Part shown: piece by piece, positions 49,560 through 59,329 of the stretch
Layout: each line of letters opens with the position of its first letter
Position numbering within the stretch: the first letter of the stretch is position 1
Source: Streptomyces sp. NRRL F-5727
GTDB taxonomy: Bacteria > Actinomycetota > Actinomycetes > Streptomycetales > Streptomycetaceae
Length of the DNA: 64,000 nt
Direction of reading: 5' to 3'
Assembly (NCBI RefSeq): GCF_000719555.1
Contig: NZ_JOGX01000028.1
Location: 1 to 64,000, forward strand
Position numbers and translations under genes: made by a program
The notes under the pieces: model-generated
Databases searched by the model: none
Seen by the model: only the letters and a program-made list of their open reading frames with translations
What the model was told of the DNA's origin: nothing

Positions 49560-49952
49560 TCAGACGGGGTGCTCCGCGCGGGCGCGGGGACCGGAGAGCA
49601 GCGGCGGGGCGGGCAGCGGGCGCAGCGCGGGCTCGGGACGCAGCAGGTCGTCGAGGCCGGTGAGCCGGACCAGGCGGAGGATCCACGGCTGGTCGCAGAC
49701 GAGCTGCCAGTGCGCCCCGCGGTCGCGGGCGCCGCGGGCGCAGTGGGCGAGCAGGCCGAGGCCGGTGGCGTCGCAGAAGGCGAGCGGGCGGATGTCGACG
49801 GCGAGCGCGTCGGCCTCGCGGACGAGGGCATCGAGTTCGGGCCGCAGGTGGCGGACGAGGACGAGGTCCAGTTCGCCGCTGAGGACGGCGACGGTCAGGG
49901 CGCCGGCCGAGCGGACGGTGAGGTACGGGTCGTGACGGGGGATCAGCTGCAT
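49560..49952 (-). CDS. STAS domain protein (anti-sigma-factor antagonist type)
   Basis: A 130-residue protein. LTVAVLSGELDLVLVRHLRPELDALV and ALAVDIRPLAFCDATGLGLLAHCARGARDRGAHWQLV give the STAS fold; phosphorylation in SpoIIAA occurs on Ser in DSSG, here CDATG, so the site would be Thr. The tail after residue 108 is proline-rich. It probably takes part in partner switching with an anti-sigma kinase, none of which is next to it. ATG at 49952 follows GGGGAG. Convergent with the peptide gene. Confidence 0.88.
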   Translation of the reverse strand: MQLIPRHDPYLTVRSAGALTVAVLSGELDLVLVRHLRPELDALVREADALAVDIRPLAFCDATGLGLLAHCARGARDRGAHWQLVCDQPWILRLVRLTGLDDLLRPEPALRPLPAPPLLSGPRARAEHPV

Positions 49953-50226
49953 CGGACGCTCCCCAGGTGGGTCCAGGTGTCAGGTCGAGCGTGGCCGGAG
50001 CTTCGGCGGGAGGGACGTTTCGCCTCGACCTCAGTCACCTGATCCGGTGAATACGCGTCCAAAGGTTTGTCGGACGACCGTACGGAGGGGTCAGGGGCCC
50101 TGCTCGCGGAGGAGCGTCCGGGTGCGCGGGGCGAGCAGGGCCTCGAACCGGAAGGCGGGATCGGCCGGCCGCTCGCCGAGCGGCGCGTCCGGCCGGCGGA
50201 GCCGGCGGCGGACGGTCTGCCGAACG
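49953..50226. other. Gap between STAS and monooxygenase genes
   Basis: No supported gene. A perfect 11-bp inverted repeat (50096-50106 with 50132-50142) with a 25-nt loop is visible, and the STAS promoter must lie here. Confidence 0.45.
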
Positions 50227-50266
50227 GGGACGGCCCGCCCCCTCGTGGGAGGGGGCGGGCCGTCCC
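50227..50266. terminator. Terminator of the monooxygenase gene
   Basis: A perfect 18-bp GC-rich stem (50227-50244 with 50249-50266) with a 4-nt loop lies 6 bp past the stop codon on the minus strand. Confidence 0.9.
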
Positions 50267-50272
50267 GCCCGG

Positions 50273-51739
<1,467 letters not shown>

Positions 51740-51762
51740 TCAGCCGCCGATTCTGCGTCATC

Positions 51763-51789
51763 CGGGGGGCCTTGCCGCAAGGCCCCCCG
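51763..51789. promoter_or_regulatory. Rifamycin-associated-element-like palindrome
   Basis: Arms 51763-51775 and 51777-51789 are perfect 13-bp inverted copies around one base. The core GGCCTTGCGGCAAGGCC on the minus strand corresponds to the RAE found before rifamycin-inactivation and helR genes. The one-base loop makes a terminator role less likely. Confidence 0.75.
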
Positions 51790-51832
51790 TGCGCTATACG
51801 TTGAAGAGGGCGAGGGAACGCCGGATCGCCGC

Positions 51833-52405
51833 TCAGCGCAGGTCGAGCCGCATGAGGATCCGGGGGTGTCCGGCGAGCACCGAGGTGGTGTCGGCGGCCT
51901 TCACGAAGCCGGCCCGTTCGAAGTTCTTCCGCAGCCCCGCGTACGCCATCGTCATGTCCACCCGGGCGTCGCCGTTGTCCAGCGGGTACGCCTCCACCGC
52001 CGGCGCCCCGTGCGCGCGGGCGAACTCGACGGCGCCCGCGATGAGGGCGTGGCTGACGCCCTGCTTGCGGTGGCCCGGGCGGACCCGGATGCACCAGAGC
52101 GACCAGACCGGCAGCTCGTCGACGTGCGGGATCTTCCGGTTGCGGGCGAAGGTGGTCTCCGCGCGCGGGGCCACGGCCGCCCAGCCGGCCGGTTCTCCGT
52201 CGTCGTAGGCGAGGACGCCCGGAGGGGGCTCCTGGGCGCACAGGCCGGCCACGTACTCGCCCCTGGCCGGTTCGCGCAGTTCGTTGTTGAGCTTGGACGG
52301 GATCCGGTAGCTCAGGCAGAAACACACGTTGGCGGTGGGCGACTTGGGGCCGATCACCGCACGGACGTCCTCGTAGACGGAGGCCGGACGCACTTCGATG
52401 GTCAT
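51833..52405 (-). CDS. GNAT family N-acetyltransferase
   Basis: A 190-residue acetyltransferase. WSLWCIRVRPGHRKQGVSHALIAGAVEFAR is motif A (RPGHRKQGVS, near residue 105), with MAYAGLRKNFERAGF as motif B (near 155) and CFCLSYRIPSK early in the chain. Substrate unknown. ATG at 52405 with GGAGG just before it (spacing unusually short). It lies 77 bp after the cold-shock-like gene and 120 bp before the monooxygenase gene on the same strand; the RAE between makes a separate promoter for rox likely. Confidence 0.85.
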   Translation of the reverse strand: MTIEVRPASVYEDVRAVIGPKSPTANVCFCLSYRIPSKLNNELREPARGEYVAGLCAQEPPPGVLAYDDGEPAGWAAVAPRAETTFARNRKIPHVDELPVWSLWCIRVRPGHRKQGVSHALIAGAVEFARAHGAPAVEAYPLDNGDARVDMTMAYAGLRKNFERAGFVKAADTTSVLAGHPRILMRLDLR

Positions 52406-52482
52406 GCCTCCACCCTGACACGGGCGGCGCCCGCCGCGCACGGTCGCGGCGCACTGCTCCGTACGGGGGACGGGCCCGCGGC

Positions 52483-52689
52483 TCAGACGCGCAGTTCCCG
52501 CGCCTCGAAGCGGCCCTCGCCGAGGGCCAGGACGAAGGTGACCTGTTGTCCCTCGGAGAGGGCGCGGACGCCGTCCTCGACGTCCGCCGCCCGGAAGTAG
52601 ACGGGTTCCTCGGACCCGACGGGCAGCACGAACCCGTAGCCGGCGCGGCGGTTGAAGGACTGCACGAATCCGGTGGTGCGGTTGTCCAC
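52483..52689 (-). CDS. Divergent cold-shock domain protein
   Basis: A 68-residue protein filling one cold-shock domain: TGFVQSFNRRAGYGFVLP (RNP-1 variant, AGYGFV for KGYGFI) and EEPVYFRAADVEDGVRALSEGQQVTFVL (RNP-2 variant, VYFRA for VFVHF). The nucleic-acid-stacking Trp and RNP-2 His of classical CspA are replaced by Ser and Arg. GTG at 52689 has AAGGAGG 6 nt upstream. It may bind single-stranded nucleic acid weakly or specifically. Its own small transcription unit. Confidence 0.8.
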   Translation of the reverse strand: MDNRTTGFVQSFNRRAGYGFVLPVGSEEPVYFRAADVEDGVRALSEGQQVTFVLALGEGRFEARELRV

Positions 52690-52783
52690 GGCGACCTCCT
52701 TCGCTCCGGGCGCGCAGGGCGCCCCACCGGATCTGTACCCCGTGCGAAACGCCCCCGCCAGCCGGGACGGGCCCGGAGGACCG

Positions 52784-52835
52784 CCTCGGAAGACGTCCTC
52801 GGACGACGGCCTCGGACGACGGCCTCAGAAGACGG
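52784..52835. repeat. Four tandem 13-bp repeats at the glutaminase 3' end
   Basis: Units close to CCTCGGACGACGG repeat four times; the last copy covers the stop codon and the final codons of the glutaminase gene. The period is not a multiple of 3. Confidence 0.8.
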
Positions 52836-53742
52836 AGAGGCCGGTGATGGTGGTGAAGCGGTCGAGGGCGGCGACCCCGGCGACCGAGTTGCCCCGCTCG
52901 TCGAGGCCCGGGCTCCACACGCACAGGGTGCAGCGGCCGGGCACGACGGCGATGATGCCGCCGCCGACCCCGCTCTTGCCGGGGAGGCCCACCCGGTAGG
53001 CGAAGTCGCCGGCGGCGTCGTAGGTGCCGCAGGTGAGCATGACGGCGTTGATCTGCTTGGCCTGGCTGCGGGTGAGCAGCCGGCTGCCGTCGGCGCGGAT
53101 GCCGTGCCGGGCGAGGAAGCCGGTGGCGACGGCGAGGTCGGCGCAGGACGCCTCGACCGAGCACTGCCGGAAGTACTCGCGCAGCAGCGTGGGAACGGGC
53201 GTGGTGATGTTGCCGTACGAGGCCATGAAGTGGGCGAGGGCCGCGTTGCGGTCGCCGTGCTCGGTCTCGGAGGCGGCCACGTCCCGGTCGAAGTCGAGGT
53301 CGTGGTTGCCGCTCTCGGCGCGCAGGAGGTCGCGCAGCGCCCCGGAGGCGTCGCCGGTGAGCCGGTGCAGCCGGTCGGTGACGACGAGCGCGCCGGCGTT
53401 GATGAACGGGTTGCGGGGGATGCCCCGCTCGTACTCCAGCTGCACGAGGGAGTTGAAGGGGTTGCCGGAGGGTTCGCGGCCCACGTGCTCCCACAGCTCG
53501 TCGCCCTCCTTGGCGAGGGCGAGCGCGAGGCTGAAGACCTTGGTGACGGACTGGGTGGAGAAGGGGCGCTGCCACTCCCCCACGCCGTACACGCTGCCGT
53601 CCAGCTCGGCGACGGCCATCCCGAAGCGGTGCGGGTCGCCGGCGGCGAGCGCCGGGATGTAGTCGGCCGGGCGACCCCGGCCGACGAGGCCCTCGATCTC
53701 CTCGGCGACGCGTTCGAGGACGGGCAGGAACGACTGCATCAT
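52825..53742 (-). CDS. glsA: Glutaminase A
   Basis: A 305-residue glutaminase of the serine beta-lactamase fold. Active-site Ser and Lys are in FSTQSVTKVFSLALAL (SVTK, near residue 67), with NPFINAGALVVTDRL (near 120) and SGNHDLDFDRDV, LPGKSGVGGGIIAVVP and the late Tyr region typical of the family. It hydrolyses glutamine to glutamate and ammonia. ATG at 53742 (another at 53739) has no clear ribosome site; CACAAT 7 nt upstream may be a leaderless -10. Divergent from N-formylglutamate amidohydrolase. Confidence 0.94.
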   Translation of the reverse strand: MMQSFLPVLERVAEEIEGLVGRGRPADYIPALAAGDPHRFGMAVAELDGSVYGVGEWQRPFSTQSVTKVFSLALALAKEGDELWEHVGREPSGNPFNSLVQLEYERGIPRNPFINAGALVVTDRLHRLTGDASGALRDLLRAESGNHDLDFDRDVAASETEHGDRNAALAHFMASYGNITTPVPTLLREYFRQCSVEASCADLAVATGFLARHGIRADGSRLLTRSQAKQINAVMLTCGTYDAAGDFAYRVGLPGKSGVGGGIIAVVPGRCTLCVWSPGLDERGNSVAGVAALDRFTTITGLSVF

Positions 53743-53867
53743 GATCGTATTGTGCCGCTTCCGGCGGGGAGTCGTCCGGCGGCCCGGTCGTGGTCGCCGC
53801 CGGCCCGGGGTGTCATGATCATCGGATCGCCCCACCGGCCCCGGTCCAGCAGCAGGGAGAGAACGCC

Positions 53868-54707
53868 GTGCCCGAGAGTCCCGTGTCCGAGCGTCCCGTG
53901 CCCGACACCGCCGCCTCCCCCTTCCGGCTCCACCCGGGGGCCGCCGACTCGCCGGTCCTCCTCCACGTCCCGCACTCCGCGCGGGAGATACCGGCCGCGG
54001 TGCGGGCCGGCATCGTCCTCGACGACCCCGCGCTCGGCCGCGAGCTGGACCACATCACCGACGCCCACACCGCGGAGATCGCCGCCCGCGCCGCCACGGC
54101 GGCGGGCCGGACGCCCTGGCGGTTCGTGAACGGCCTCTCCCGGCTCGTGGTGGACCCCGAGCGGTTCCCCGACGAGCGGGAGGAGATGCTCGCCGTCGGC
54201 ATGGGCGCGGTGTACACGCGGACCACCCACGGCGAGGAGCTGCGGCCGGTGGGGTTCGACGGACGGCCGCTGGTCGAGCGCTACTTCGAGCCGTACGCGC
54301 GGGCCATGACCGAGGCGGTCGACGGCCGGCTCGCCGCGACCGGACGGGCGGTGGTCGTCGACGTCCACTCGTACCCGACCCGGGCCCTGCCGTACGAGCT
54401 GCACGGCGAGGGCCCGCGGCCGCCCGTCTGCCTGGGCACGGATCCCTTCCACACCCCGGGGTGGCTCCTGGACGCGGCCCGGGAGGCGTTCGCAGGGTTC
54501 GGCGGCACGGGGATCGACAGCCCCTTCGCGGGGACCTACGTGCCGCTGCGGCACTACGGGCGGGACCCGGAGGTCGGCGCCCTGATGGTGGAGATCCGCC
54601 GGGACGTGTACATGGCCGAGCCGGGCGGCGCGGCCGGTCCCGGGCTCGGCGCCCTCGCGGACGCCCTGGCCGTGCTCGTCGACCGGGTGTCCGCGCGGGT
54701 CGCGTGA
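53868..54707 (+). CDS. N-formylglutamate amidohydrolase
   Basis: A 279-residue enzyme of the HutG-type N-formylglutamate amidohydrolase family. VLLHVPHSAREIP (near residue 28), ELDHITDAHTAEIA, RFVNGLSRLVVDPERFPDE and VVDVHSYPTRALP (near 165) carry the metal- and substrate-binding residues, ending with VEIRRDVYM. It releases formate from N-formyl-L-glutamate, last step of one histidine degradation route. GTG at 53868 has GGGAG 9 nt upstream. It is divergent from glutaminase, which gives the same product. Confidence 0.88.
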   Translation: MPESPVSERPVPDTAASPFRLHPGAADSPVLLHVPHSAREIPAAVRAGIVLDDPALGRELDHITDAHTAEIAARAATAAGRTPWRFVNGLSRLVVDPERFPDEREEMLAVGMGAVYTRTTHGEELRPVGFDGRPLVERYFEPYARAMTEAVDGRLAATGRAVVVDVHSYPTRALPYELHGEGPRPPVCLGTDPFHTPGWLLDAAREAFAGFGGTGIDSPFAGTYVPLRHYGRDPEVGALMVEIRRDVYMAEPGGAAGPGLGALADALAVLVDRVSARVA

Positions 54708-54723
54708 GGTCCGCCGTGGGGTC

Positions 54724-56136
54724 TCAGCCGGCGACGCGGGCCATCCACTCCTCCACCTCGGCGGAGGTGCGCGGCAGGGCGGCGGAGAGGTTCTCGTGGC
54801 CGTCCTCGGTGACCAGCAGGTCGTCCTCGATACGGACGCCGATGCCGCGCCACTCCTCGGGGACGGTCAGGTCGTCGGGCTGGAAGTAGAGGCCCGGCTC
54901 GACCGTGAGGACCATGCCCGGCGCGAGGAAGCCGTCGACGTACTCCTCGTTCCGCGCGGACGCGCAGTCGTGCACGTCCAGGCCGAGCATGTGGCCGGTG
55001 CCGGCCATGGTGAAGCGGCGCTGGAGGCCGAGCTCGTACGCGCGGTCCACCGGGCCCTCGATGAAGCCCCACTCGACCAGCCGGGCCGCCAGGTGCCGCT
55101 GGGCGGCCTCGTGGAAGGCGCGGTAGGGGGCGCCGGGCTTGACGGCGTCGAAACCGGCCTGCTGGGCCTCGTACACGGCGTCGTAGACCTGCCGCTGCAC
55201 GGGGGTGAAGGTGCCGCTGATGGGGAGGGTGCGGGTGACGTCCGCGGTGTAGAGGGAGTGGGTCTCCACGCCCGCGTCGAAGAGCAGCAGCTCGCCGGGG
55301 CGGACCGGGCCGTCGTTGGCGGTCCAGTGCATGATCGTGGCGTGGTCGCCGGCGGCGCAGATGGAGCCGTAGCCCACCGAGTTGCCCTCCAGGCGGGCGC
55401 GGCGGAAGAAGGTGCCCTCGATCCACCGCTCGGAGGTGGCGACCGCGGTGGAGAGGTCGCCGATGGCGTCGGTGAAGCCGCGGACGGTGGAGTCGACGGC
55501 CTTGCGGAGCTCGCCGATCTCCCAGGCGTCCTTGACCAGGCGCAGCTCGCTGAGGGCGTCCTCCAGCTCGGTGTCGCGCTCCTCGTCGGTGGTGACCGCC
55601 GCCTCCAGGGCGGGGTCGACGCCGCGGACGATCCGGGTGGGCACGCCGGCGCCGGCGGCCAGGTGCGCGGGGAGTTCGCGGACGTCGCGGCAGGGCAGTC
55701 CGAGGACGCGCTCGGCCTCGGCGAGGGAGAGCCGGCGGCCCATCCACAGTTCGGCGGTGTAGCCGATCCAGAAGGTGTCGTCGTCGCGGCCGTCGCGCGG
55801 CAGCACGTGGCAGTGCGCGTCGTGGCCGCCGTCGGCGCGGGGCTCCAGGACGAGCGCGCAGTCGCGGGCCTGGTCGCCGGTCATGTGGACGTAGGCGGAG
55901 TGCGGGCGGAAGGGGTAGGTGTCGTCGTTGGAGCGCACCTTGAGGTTGCCGGAGGGGATCACCAGACGCTCGCCGGGGAACCGCGCGGAGAGCGCGGCCC
56001 GGCGGGCGGCCGCGTACGGCGCCTGCTCGGCCTGGACCAGGTCGTGCCGCTCGGTGTCGGCCCAGCCGGTCCGCATCAGGGCGGAGAGCTCCTCGGAGAT
56101 GCCGTCGTACAGGCCGTTCTTGCGACCCTTCGCCAC
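54724..56136 (-). CDS. Xaa-Pro aminopeptidase (aminopeptidase P family)
   Basis: A 470-residue metallo-aminopeptidase of the pita-bread fold. An N-terminal creatinase-like domain (RLVIPSGNLKVRSNDDTYPFRPHSAYVHMTG) precedes the catalytic part with all five dimetal ligands: Asp in LLFDAGVET and YTADVTRTLP, His in AGTGHMLGLDVHD, Glu in LTVEPGLYF and Glu in GVRIEDDLLVTE. It removes N-terminal residues before proline. GTG at 56136 has AAGGAG 7 nt upstream. Divergent from the second LuxR-type regulator gene. Confidence 0.93.
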   Translation of the reverse strand: MAKGRKNGLYDGISEELSALMRTGWADTERHDLVQAEQAPYAAARRAALSARFPGERLVIPSGNLKVRSNDDTYPFRPHSAYVHMTGDQARDCALVLEPRADGGHDAHCHVLPRDGRDDDTFWIGYTAELWMGRRLSLAEAERVLGLPCRDVRELPAHLAAGAGVPTRIVRGVDPALEAAVTTDEERDTELEDALSELRLVKDAWEIGELRKAVDSTVRGFTDAIGDLSTAVATSERWIEGTFFRRARLEGNSVGYGSICAAGDHATIMHWTANDGPVRPGELLLFDAGVETHSLYTADVTRTLPISGTFTPVQRQVYDAVYEAQQAGFDAVKPGAPYRAFHEAAQRHLAARLVEWGFIEGPVDRAYELGLQRRFTMAGTGHMLGLDVHDCASARNEEYVDGFLAPGMVLTVEPGLYFQPDDLTVPEEWRGIGVRIEDDLLVTEDGHENLSAALPRTSAEVEEWMARVAG

Positions 56137-56286
56137 GTCGTGCTCCTTCGTCGTGAGTGCCTCGTGGAACCGCCGGTCATCGGCGGCCCACGGACCGTAG
56201 CCCGCCGTGCGGACCGACGGGGCCCAGCAGTGCCAGTGGCACGGATCGGACACCGGGAGGCGTCGGGGGCGCTCAGAATGGGTGCC

Positions 56287-57270
56287 ATGGCGAACGCGAG
56301 ACTGGGCGAGGCCCTGCGGCTCCTGGGCCTCGGCGACGGGGCGGCGCGGGTGTACCACGCGCTCCTGGAGCGGGCCCCGGCACCGCTGGAGGCGATCGGC
56401 GCGGCGGCCGGGCTCGACGGGCCGGCGCTGGCGGAGGCGTACGGGGAGCTGGTCGACGCGGGGCTGGCCAGCGCGGCGGCGGAGGACGGCGACACGGTGG
56501 CGCCGGTGCCGCCGGCGGCGGGCCTGGAGATCCTGGGCCGGCACCGGGCGGCGGAGCTGGACGAGTCCCGGATCACGGTGGGGGGCGCCTTCGAGGCGTT
56601 CCGGCGGCAGCGGCTCGCCGCGCGGGACCACGACCTGGTCGAGGTGGTGACCGGAGAGGCGATCGGGCCCCGGATGCGGCAGGCGTGGGCGAGCGCCCGG
56701 CAGCAGATCCGGCAGCTGGACTCGCCGCCGTACTTCACGGTCCCCGGCGCGACCGACGACGCGCTGGCGACGCTCGCCCGGGGCGTCACCCAGCGGGTCA
56801 TCTACTCCCGGGCGTCGCTGGAGCAGCCGGGCCATCTGGAGCGGTCGATCGAGCCGGTGATCGCGGCCGGCGAGCAGGCCCGGGTGCTGCCGTCCGTACC
56901 GGTCAAGCTGGTGATCATCGACGAGGCGTACGCGCTGGTGTCGCTGTCGATCCGGGAGGCCGACGTGTTCACCACGATGCTGGTGGTGCAGCCGTGCGGA
57001 CTGCTCTCGGCGCTCGTGGCGCTCTTCGAGCAGTGCTGGCGGGACGCGCTGCCCTTCCACGGCCGCACCGCCCTCCCGGGCGGGCTCCGGCCGGCCGACC
57101 GGCGGCTGCTGTGGCTGCTGGCCGGGGGTGCGGCGGACGAGGTGATCGCCCGGGAGATCGGCGTCAGCCGCCGCACCCTCTTCCGCCGGATCCAGGTCCT
57201 GATGGCCCGGCTGGGCGCCGCCAACCGTTTCCAGCTGGCGCTCCAGGCCCAACGGCACGGCTGGCTCTGA
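56287..57270 (+). CDS. LuxR-type regulator with N-terminal winged helix (paralogue)
   Basis: A 327-residue regulator built like the one at 47734: N-terminal winged helix (LGLGDGAARVYHALLERAPAPLEAIGAAAGLDGPALAEAYGELV), middle domain (PYFTVPGATDDAL, QRVIYSRASLEQPGHLE, VKLVIIDEAYALV) and C-terminal helix-turn-helix RRLLWLLAGGAADEVIAREIGVSRRTLFRRIQVLMARLGAANRFQLALQAQRHGWL (GVSRRTLFRRIQVLMARLGA). Both end in QHGWLP- or RHGWL-like tails. ATG at 56287 is chosen; ATG at 56278 would add three residues. Divergent from aminopeptidase P and convergent with prolyl oligopeptidase. No small peptide gene accompanies it. Confidence 0.85.
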   Translation: MANARLGEALRLLGLGDGAARVYHALLERAPAPLEAIGAAAGLDGPALAEAYGELVDAGLASAAAEDGDTVAPVPPAAGLEILGRHRAAELDESRITVGGAFEAFRRQRLAARDHDLVEVVTGEAIGPRMRQAWASARQQIRQLDSPPYFTVPGATDDALATLARGVTQRVIYSRASLEQPGHLERSIEPVIAAGEQARVLPSVPVKLVIIDEAYALVSLSIREADVFTTMLVVQPCGLLSALVALFEQCWRDALPFHGRTALPGGLRPADRRLLWLLAGGAADEVIAREIGVSRRTLFRRIQVLMARLGAANRFQLALQAQRHGWL

Positions 57271-57279
57271 CCGCTCGGG

Positions 57280-59298
57280 TCAGGAGCCCAGGTGCTTGCG
57301 CAGGAAGGTGTACATCAGGGCCTTGTTGCGGGCCGCCTGCGCGTTGTCGGTGGCGCCCGCGTGCCCGCCGCCGGTGTTCTCGTGGAAGAGCACCGGGTGG
57401 CCCAGCTCGCGCAGCCGCGCCGCCGCCTTCCGCGCGTGCCCGGGGTGGACCCGGTCGTCGCGGGTGGAGGTGGTGAGCAGCACCGGCGGGTAGGGGGCGT
57501 CGGCGGTGAGCCGGTGGTACGGCGAGAGCTCCCGCAGGTGCGGCAGGTCGGCCTCGTCGTCGGGGTCGCCGTACTCGGCGATCCAGGAGGCGCCGGCGAG
57601 CAGCTTGTGGAAGCGGAGCATGTCGAGCAGCGGCACCTGGCAGACGATCGCGCCGAACAGCTCCGGGTAGCGGGTGAGCATGGCGCCCATCAGGAGGCCG
57701 CCGTTGCTGCCGCCGGCCGCGCCGAGCTGCGCCGGGGTGGTGATGCCGCGGGCCACGAGGTCGCGGGCGACGGCCGCGAAGTCCTCGAAGGCCCGGTGCC
57801 GGTGGGCGCCGAGCGCGGCCTGGTGCCAGTCGGGGCCGTACTCGCCGCCGCCGCGGATGTTGGCGATGACGTACGTGCCGCCGGTCTCCAGCCAGCCGCG
57901 GCCGGTGAGGGCCGCGTACGACGGGGTGAGGGAGACCTCGAAGCCGCCGTAGCCGTAGAGGAGGGCGGGGCCGGGGCCCTCGGAGCGGTCGGGGCCGATG
58001 ACGAAGTACGGGACGCGGGTCCCGTCCTCCGAGACGGCGAACGCCTGCTCGACGGAGAGTCCCGAGGTGTCGAAGCGGGCCGGGGCCTGCCGGAGGATCT
58101 CGGTGTCGCCGCCGATGGTGCCGCGGGTCAGGGTGGACGGCTGGAGGAAACCGGAGACGTCGAGGAAGTACTCGTCGGAGACGTCCGGATCGGTGTCGGT
58201 GACGGCGACCGCCGACAGCGGCGGGACGTCGGCGAGCGGGGCGCGCGACCAGCCGCCCTCCTCGCGCGGGGTGAGCACCTCGATGCGGGTGCTGACGTCC
58301 CGCATGGTCTCCAGGACGAGGTGGTGCCGGGTCCAGGAGTGGCCGGCGAGCGCGGTCCGCTCGTCGGGGGTGAAGAGGGCCTCGGCGGTGCGGTCGCCGG
58401 CCAGGAAGGCGTCGAAGCCGAAGGCGAGGAGGGCGCCGGCGGGGTGGCCGAGCCAGGGCGACTTGAGGGTGACGATCAGGTGCCGGCGGTGGGCGTAGAC
58501 CTCGGCGTCCTCCGGGACGTCGATCCGCACCAGCCGGTCGTCGGCGGTGAGGAGGTGGGTCTCGCTGCGGAAGAAGTCGAGGGAGCGGCCGACGAAGCTC
58601 CGCTCGTAGCCGGGGGTGGCGTCGTGCCAGGCCCAGGCGGAGACGTCGGCGGCCTCGCCCTCGAAGACGGTGGGGGCCTCGGCGAGCGGGGTGCCGCGCC
58701 GCCAGCGGCGGACCGTGCGCGGGTAGCCGGCGTCGGTGAGCGAGCCGGGGCCGTGGTCGGTGCCGACGAAGACGGTGTCGGCGTCGATCCAGCCGATGCT
58801 GGTCTTGGCCTCGGGGACGGTGAAGCCGCCGTCCACGAAGGCGCGGGACTCCAGGTCGAACTCGCGGACCACGGTGGCGTCGCCGCCGTCCCGGGAGAGG
58901 CTGACGAGCGCCCGGTCGTGGGCGGGCCGCAGGACCCGGGCCCCGGCCCACACCCACTTCTCGCCCTCGGCCTCGGCGAGCGCGTCCACGTCGAGGAGCG
59001 TCTCCCACTCGGGGGCGTCCTTGCGGTACTGCTCCAGGGTGGTGCGCCGCCACAGGCCCCGTACGTGCTCGGCGTCCTGCCAGAAGTTGTAGAGCCAGGG
59101 GCCTCGGCGGGTGGTGTACGGGATGCGGTCGACGGCGTCGAGCACCTCGCGCAGGCGGTCGGCGAAGGCGTCGAAGCCGGGCCCGGCGGCGAGCTCGGCC
59201 TCGGTCTCCGCGTTCCGCTCGGCCACCCAGGCGAGGGCGGCCTCGCCGTCGACGTCTTCCAGCCACAGGTACGGGTCGTCATGGTTCACGCGTGTCAT
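57280..59298 (-). CDS. Prolyl oligopeptidase family serine peptidase (S9A)
   Basis: A 672-residue cytosolic peptidase. An N-terminal propeller begins DDPYLWLEDVDGEAALAWV, and the alpha/beta-hydrolase domain follows with the nucleophile in GAAGGSNGGLLMGAML (GGSNGG, near residue 535), the Asp in TSTRDDRVHPGHARKAA (near 615) and the His in ENTGGGHAGATD (near 650). It cleaves small peptides after proline. ATG at 59298 follows GGGGGAC. It is followed closely by nothing on the minus strand, but the Ser/Thr kinase gene is only 31 bp upstream on that strand, so both may be co-transcribed. Confidence 0.93.
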   Translation of the reverse strand: MTRVNHDDPYLWLEDVDGEAALAWVAERNAETEAELAAGPGFDAFADRLREVLDAVDRIPYTTRRGPWLYNFWQDAEHVRGLWRRTTLEQYRKDAPEWETLLDVDALAEAEGEKWVWAGARVLRPAHDRALVSLSRDGGDATVVREFDLESRAFVDGGFTVPEAKTSIGWIDADTVFVGTDHGPGSLTDAGYPRTVRRWRRGTPLAEAPTVFEGEAADVSAWAWHDATPGYERSFVGRSLDFFRSETHLLTADDRLVRIDVPEDAEVYAHRRHLIVTLKSPWLGHPAGALLAFGFDAFLAGDRTAEALFTPDERTALAGHSWTRHHLVLETMRDVSTRIEVLTPREEGGWSRAPLADVPPLSAVAVTDTDPDVSDEYFLDVSGFLQPSTLTRGTIGGDTEILRQAPARFDTSGLSVEQAFAVSEDGTRVPYFVIGPDRSEGPGPALLYGYGGFEVSLTPSYAALTGRGWLETGGTYVIANIRGGGEYGPDWHQAALGAHRHRAFEDFAAVARDLVARGITTPAQLGAAGGSNGGLLMGAMLTRYPELFGAIVCQVPLLDMLRFHKLLAGASWIAEYGDPDDEADLPHLRELSPYHRLTADAPYPPVLLTTSTRDDRVHPGHARKAAARLRELGHPVLFHENTGGGHAGATDNAQAARNKALMYTFLRKHLGS

Positions 59299-59329
59299 TG
59301 TCCCCCGGCGCCCGCCGGAGCCGGTCCGG

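Noticed and set aside
50091..50160. Minus-strand stretch PAFRFEALLAPRTRTLLREQGP ending in TGA
   Set aside because: Looks protein-like but is short, lies beyond the rox terminator, has no start or homologue I recognise; could be a gene remnant.
51763..51789. Reading the palindrome before rox as the GNAT terminator
   Set aside because: One-base loop and exact match to the RAE core favour a binding site; dual function cannot be excluded.
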